Assembly (NCBI GenBank): GCA_018894105.1
Contig: CM032126.1
Coordinates: forward strand, 24,588,391 to 24,652,390
Reading direction: 5' to 3'
From: Jacaranda mimosifolia
Taxonomy: Eukaryota; Streptophyta; Magnoliopsida; Lamiales; Bignoniaceae
DNA length: 64,000 nt
The notes below the pieces were generated by a model. The model searched no databases. It was not told the origin of the DNA and was given only the letters and a program-made list of their open reading frames with translations. The position numbers and the translations under genes are program-made. Shown piece after piece: positions 58,540 to 64,000 of this stretch; position 1 is the first letter of the stretch, and each line of letters opens with the position of its first letter.

Positions 58540-60870
58540 ATGTCATCTTTTCAATCCAGTTCTAACCGTTCTAGCTCAAGTGACATTAGTACTTCTATTT
58601 GTTCTTCTAATATCCGTATAAAGCTTGCATTACCTATTCCAAACAAGATGCTGCCCAAGTCTCAACCCAATAAAAGAGATGCCTCTTCGAGTGCAACTTC
58701 CTAAAATTGTGATCCTCACGATCCTGTAACTGTTGAGTCTAAGTTGTCTACTAAAATAATAGCAGGTCCTCGCAAGTAAATCTTTTTTCCCACCTAGTTA
58801 AAAAATAAGAGTTCCTAAACCTGGTTACAATGGACAATCCTCCCCCGAATTGCTTGGCTTTCCATGTACCTTGCTTAGAGTGAGATAGGTTTATGCCATC
58901 TATAAAGGAGACTATTGCCAATATTATTCAACACCCAAGTGTATGTACAACCCAACTTGTACCAAATTTCAATAGAAATCTTCTTAGGTTCATTGTGGTT
59001 ATGAAATGTTACGACCTCAACTCTTATTTTGTAATTTTTTTGAATTTATTCCATGTACATGTTACCACCATATCGGGCACTAGGGGTTTCTATTATATCA
59101 CAGATCGTTCAAACATTCAATTTTTTAGTAAAAATGCCATCTTTGGGTTGTGGAAACATAAATGGTTGTATGTCGAAGCCCTTCCCATAGTCCTTGGAAT
59201 GTTCCAAGATCTTGAAGTACAAACAAACCAAACTTTGCGACCTCAGAAGAGCCATTTGGGATGAGGGATCGTCGAGAGCCTAATAAGTCAATCCTTTTAG
59301 CTTCCCACTATTCTTATAGAAAAAACCTTAAAACTTGGTTACTTGACCCCTACTCCTATACGATCTCATCATTCTTTGGGTAATGACTAAACTTTGTTCC
59401 ATTTCTTCTTATTATTATTTTCCTTAGTTCGATTTCTTCATTCCTACAAATGGATTTGAGGGTAGCTTTAGTGGCCAGCATGGCTAGGCAACTTAGATTT
59501 GATGTTGAGGCTTCTCAAGATGAGGAGGTCAGTTCTCTCCCAGCTAGTCAGCATGTTCAACTTAGCGATCAGACTTTACTTCGTGTGGCCAAGTCTTCCA
59601 CAACACCTCCATCTCTACTTTCTATAACTATTGTTTTAATTGAAGTTAGGATTTATCTTCACCAGAATTCATTCCATCACAACTTACACATTTTCCTCCA
59701 ATTCAAATTAATAATGTCAACTCCATGAGGGTTGTCGGAGAGGGTTCTATTGTGACCTTAAATTCTTGTAGCCATAAGAGACCTCGCTCTAAAAAAGATA
59801 CTGAAAGATCAAAGGCCCGAGATAGCTCGAGTAATGTGCAAGTGGATCAGCTAAATGCCAAGGATGGTTCAAACAATACCATGACCACTCTTAAATAAAG
59901 CCATTATTCTACTGAGCATGCTAACGACCCCATTGCCTTAGGGAATGTAAGGAAGTGGACTTCTAGACTTGTTGAGAAACATGCCAATTGCAAACATAAA
60001 CCAATTCATAATCCTAGTGCTGCTGCTTTGTGTCCAATTACCCTCTTTTGTGGAACTAGGACTGATTCACATGAACTATATAACAACATTGCTATAGACG
60101 CCGAGCAAGCTATACTAATAGACGCCTCTTTGATGAGCTTGGAGAACAATGACCCACAATCTGATACAAGTTTAGTTTCTTTCCTTATATCATATTTTTC
60201 TTACCATGACTATATTAACCCAACTATTATCTCACATGGTTGCCTTAACTCGCCAACTTACCTTATAAAATGTTGTTTAGCGAGATCGCAAAGTTGAGGT
60301 CGATCAACAACTAAAGTCAGGCCGTGAAGCTTTAGAGAAGGTTGAGAGTGCTACTACTGAGGCCCAATTCAAACTAAATCAGCTCGAGAGTCTATGGCCT
60401 CCAATGATCTCGTTCTAAAGGAAAAGGAAAACTTGATAGCTGAACAAAGAAAGAAATTGACTCTTTAAAGGTTGAGATCGATGCCACCCAAGATGGCTTG
60501 ATTTCTGTGAAAGACTTTCTTGAGCAGGGAAGCATGACTAGTTTAAGGCAAGTCATAAGGAAGGCATCCTTGAGTATCAGAAGTCCAAGGAATTTCAAAC
60601 CCAATTCAAGAAAATTCACCGCAAGGCTGAGGATGACTTTGTCAAATCTCTTGCTTTTAAATACACTGTCTTGAGTGGAGCTACTCAAGATGGTTTCTCT
60701 ACCTCTCAGAAAGCTAAGGCTCAACTCACTCATTAAGGTGGGGTTAAAGAGGGCTTCGACCTCAACTAGATGGATATGTACAAAGACGAGAAGTTGCAAG
60801 ATTATCCTGCTATACAACTTTCCAACTTCAAGAATAATGAATTTGCTATTTTATTGATTCTGGAGCATAA
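58540..60870 (+). pseudogene. Antisense additional gene of the second Tat-type element
   Basis: Begins with a serine-rich stretch (MSSFQSSSNRSSSSDISTS). It then keeps the globular middle lost in the other copy (58893-59264): HPSVCTTQLVPNF, NLLRFIVVMKCYD, GTRGFYYITDRSN and GLWKHKWLYVEA. This is the pattern of plant 'putative gypsy type transposon' proteins. A Ser/Lys-rich linker (about 59760-60000), a decayed coiled-coil region (about 60290-60480) and a C-terminal tail follow. Many stops and frame changes occur throughout. Confidence 0.65.
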
Positions 60871-61479
60871 AACTTAGTGTTCTATCACAGTTACTATGTA
60901 CTTTTTGTTTTTCAGCTTACTATTTTGGCTTACTATCTTCGGTCAGTAGTTAATATTTTAGATCTTGCTATTTTGAATTTTTGAGTAAAATACCCCCAAA
61001 TGTTGATGTGCGTGGCTATCTTGTGATAAGTGGAGTACTTATTGTCTAGTTTTGTATTAACCAATCTCGTAATGAGATGTTTTAATTATCTAATTTCAAG
61101 CATTTTCTATTTATTTGTGTGATGATCTTTCATGGTTGCTTGGAATTTTTGATCGACTTTTATAGGTCATTTATTTTGAGATCTAGCATCTTAAAGTTTA
61201 AAAAGTGATAATAACATATTGTCAATGTGAGGATCCCTCACATCTTGATGTTAGCTTCTATTACTCACAGAGGTTTGATATGTTCAACGTCATAATATAA
61301 CTCCTTTAAATTGATCCCAAGTGCATTTTAGGCATCAAAATGTTATTAGAACTTATATCCCCACTCGTAGTAATCTTTTGTGACTTGGCATTTTTAGACC
61401 GTACATTATTTTGATAATGAATCTTTAATGACATTTTATTCTTAGATCGTGTATTTTTACAATCCATTTAATTTAGATT

Positions 61480-61880
61480 ACTTAATTTTTCACTCAACTG
61501 ACATTGTTGTTTTAGATCTATTTCATGATCTACTTATTTCAAATCATTATATTTTTAGGATCATTCATAACTTGGGATTATCGAGAGTTTGAAAGGAATC
61601 ATTACTATTTTTAGATCATTTGCACGATCTATCTACTTCAGATCGTTATATTTTTAGAAATCATTTGTAACTTGGACTACTAAATGCTTCTGTAGGACAT
61701 CTTTGAAATTTTTAAGTCCTTTTTCCGATTTGTTCATTTCATATCGTTATGGCATCACTTAACTTGGATCAAATATTTTAGCAAGATGTTGCCATTTCCA
61801 ACCTTTTCTTGGTCTTTTACTTCAAATCATTAGGATTGTGACACCTTTCATAACTTAGATTACTAGTATTTCTATAAGAC
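61480..61880. repeat. Degenerate ~90-100 bp tandem repeats in the second element
   Basis: A unit with TTCAAATCATTA-like sequence followed by 'ATTTTTAGGATCATTCATAACTTGG' recurs about four times (TAACTT marks near 61569, 61668, 61750 and 61850). It occupies the same place as the 82-bp array of the other element, between integrase and antisense gene, but the sequence differs. Confidence 0.6.
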
Positions 61881-62589
61881 GTAGCTATTGTTTAATTTTT
61901 TGCAGATATCATTGGACTCTTCTTTAGGTTTGTATCGATTCTTTCTTAGATTTATACAAACATCGACTTTGGCTTTAACATTTTTGGGCATAGTTCATTT
62001 TTTCTTCTTCCAGAATTGGCGTGTTATTGTTGGGAAGACAAGATGTTGTAGGAGTTGGACTTGAGATAATCATCAAAGATATCTAAAGTTTGACATTTCA
62101 AAATTTTGCATCCATAGGTCTTTAAAATCGAAGTGCACTTGAGGGGTTTGTGATATCCTCAATTTTGAAATGAAACCATTACATAAGACTACCTATTTTT
62201 GAAAAAGACTGCAAAATAAGTTTCTTACCATCCATGGTCATTCCCAATTTTGGTCTGGCTTTCCCATATGCTTGGATACTTCTACTTTTTAAAGTACCAA
62301 GTTCCAATTTGGAAGCTCCTAGGTCTTACCTTCTTGTTGTAAGCAGTCACCATTGTCCTTTTGTACATCTGTATTCTAATATGCACCTTTTCTCTCTTCT
62401 CCTCTATGACATAAAGCTCGAAGCACCTCTCTTCTCAATTTTTATTCATATCATAATGCCTAACTCGATCTATGGGCATTCCAATATTTACAAGTATGAT
62501 GGCCTCCAAATCATGTACCAAGCAAAAAAGGGTCTCACCTGTTGTGGCTCTTGAGGTCATGAAATAACTTATAATATATTTGGTAACTC

Positions 62590-63180
62590 TTCAGGCTAAT
62601 CTCTTTCAATTTTCCCTAATCTAGTGTTCAAGTGTTGCAATATGGCTTTGTTGGTTACTTTTGTTTGTCCAATTGCTTGTAGGTTATCTACAAAGGTGAA
62701 GTTTTGTTTGATGTTGAGCTCCTTGCACCATGCCACAATATTTTTCCCTTGGAAGTACATACCATTGCTAGAGATCAACACTCTTGGAAGTCCATATATA
62801 CATACTATGTTCTCTCATATGAAATTCATCACCTCTTTTTTAGAGATCTTTGCTATCGACTCAGCTTCCACCCATTTGGTAAAGTATTATATTCTTATTA
62901 TTATGAATTTTCGTTGTCCTTTGGCTGGTGGGAAAGGACCAAGGATGTCTAATCTCCATTGATGAAAGGGGTATGCTACCCTAATTTGCATTTTCATTAC
63001 TGGTGCATGAAGGAGGTTAACGTGCAATTGATATTGTTTGCTTTTTCTCACGAATTGCATTGAGTCGTTAAGCAACGTAGGCCAAAAGTATCCTTGTCTT
63101 ATGAATTTTTGTGCTAGGGATCTTCCTCCCGAATGATTTTAGTAACTACTTTCATAAACTTCCCTCATCATATATTTAAC
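62590..63180 (-). pseudogene. Integrase remnant of the second element
   Basis: Recognisable pieces on the - strand: FHQWRLDILGPFPPAKGQRK, then YFTKWVEA preceded by a stop where the catalytic Asp should be. Further on come WCKELNIKQNFTF and QTKVTNKAILQHLNTRLGK (the Glu-helix region, with the usual GQ(A/V)E motif changed). Clearly dead. Confidence 0.78.
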
Positions 63181-63529
63181 CTATTGTTTGTGAAGATATC
63201 TTGGTAATGGTCCTGCTACCGATCTCCTATACTTATCGTCCTGCATCACAAATTTGAGTGCTCTACCTCTAACTTTCTTTGCTTTTACTTTATCTTCAGC
63301 TAATATCCCGCTTGGAAGATATTCGATTCTCTCTTTTTCCTACTTATCCTGCTACTCTTCCATAGCAATCATATTCTTCAGTCCTCCGACCTCGACTTTC
63401 CTCATGATATCTGGACAATCAGACACTAGTATAGAAAGTCAAATTTGAAATCATTTTTGCAAAGCATCTGCTTTTTCATTTTCACTTCCTGGTATCTAAC
63501 ATAATTTGAATCTTTTGAACTTTAATGTA

Positions 63530-63720
63530 AGGATTTTATTGACTCCAAGTATTTTCTTCATGATTTGCTCTGTTGCCTTGTATGTCCCAATTATTTGATG
63601 TGTCACTAGTCACGAGTCCATGTACACAATAAAGTGGGAGATCTTCCTTTCCACAATGCACCTTGTATTCTGCTTCATTATTGATGACCTGAAAGTTTAA
63701 CTTGAGTGCAAACTCCAAAT
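63530..63720 (-). pseudogene. RNase H remnant of the second element
   Basis: The frame starts MEFALKLNFQVINNEAEYKV, matching the N(N)EAEYEAL helix of the plant Ty3 RNase H domain. It loses similarity after about 20 residues. The surrounding 63180-64000 also looks pol-derived but is badly broken. Confidence 0.7.
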
Positions 63721-64000
63721 TGATATTTCTTGGTCCTTTAAACTAGATCTTACCCTCCTCTCTTTGACATGGAGGATCCATCCATATGTAACATCCAAAT
63801 TTCTAGAATAATCTTTTGCATAAACACCCCTTCCTTTTATCCCATCTTTACAATGAAATCAGTAAGAACTGGCACTTAAATAGTAGTTTGAGGTGCAAAT
63901 TCTATATCAAATTTGCTAAGTTTGACCACCCGATTTTACCATCCTACCTAAGGCTTCCAGTTTCATTAGAATTTCTTTCAGCTTGCTATTTGTTAGCACT

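Larger units (their letters stand above)
57957..64000 (-). mobile_element. Second, heavily decayed Tat-type Ty3 element, running off the right edge
   Basis: On the - strand RNase H (63530-63720) and integrase (62590-63180) remnants are followed leftward by a repeat-bearing spacer and an antisense gene (plus strand, 58540-60870). This repeats the architecture of the element at 46685-56369. Its 5' LTR, gag and most of pol lie beyond base 64000, and its 3' LTR is not identified. The left neighbour inserted beside or into it (ATGAG duplication), so part of it could lie left of 46680. Confidence 0.72.

Overview
This is a nuclear window from a flowering plant. The coding content is three plant protein-coding genes with GT-AG introns, set among many plant transposable elements, AT-rich intergenic DNA and microsatellites. 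There is no prokaryotic or organellar signature, and I do not assign a species.

Layout. (1) 1-13610, + strand: most of a CNOT10-type subunit of the CCR4-NOT deadenylase. Five coding exons lie in the window (1600-1686, 8855-9028, 9184-9270, 9356-9427, 11655-13610); the N-terminal exon lies upstream of base 1. Its introns carry a hAT-type MITE (321-1283), a small degraded Ty3 element in antisense (2094-5615) whose own 3' LTR is split by a TIR DNA element (2217-3296), and Tourist-like MITEs. (2) 13611-30600: a gene-free stretch with a dead Mutator-like transposase (16321-17900) cut by a Tourist-like MITE, a degenerate ~380-bp tandem array (about 18340-19510), a hAT-type element (19518-20336) and a non-coding LTR retrotransposon with very short internal domain (24065-26769). 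(3) 30600-37000, + strand: a Lunapark (LNP) ER three-way-junction gene of five coding exons. Its first coding exon is out of frame by one base at an A-run. (4) 41810-42379, - strand: an intronless hybrid proline-rich protein with an eight-cysteine domain, plus TATA box and G-box. (5) 44063-64000: retrotransposon territory. A complete but decayed Ty3 element of the Tat/Retand type (46685-56369, target duplication ATGAG) lies next to a second, more decayed relative that runs off the right edge. A hAT-type element (56502-57948) lies between them.

The most interesting structure is in the two Tat-type elements. Both carry pol on the - strand and, between pol and the 3' LTR, an extra gene on the opposite strand. 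In both copies that antisense gene is preceded by the same TATA box (CTATAAATAG), and its ATG follows 120-160 bp later and opens a serine-rich N-terminus. Both also have short tandem repeats between the integrase end and the antisense gene. The three host genes are functionally unrelated (mRNA turnover, ER shape, cell wall) and simply share the neighbourhood.
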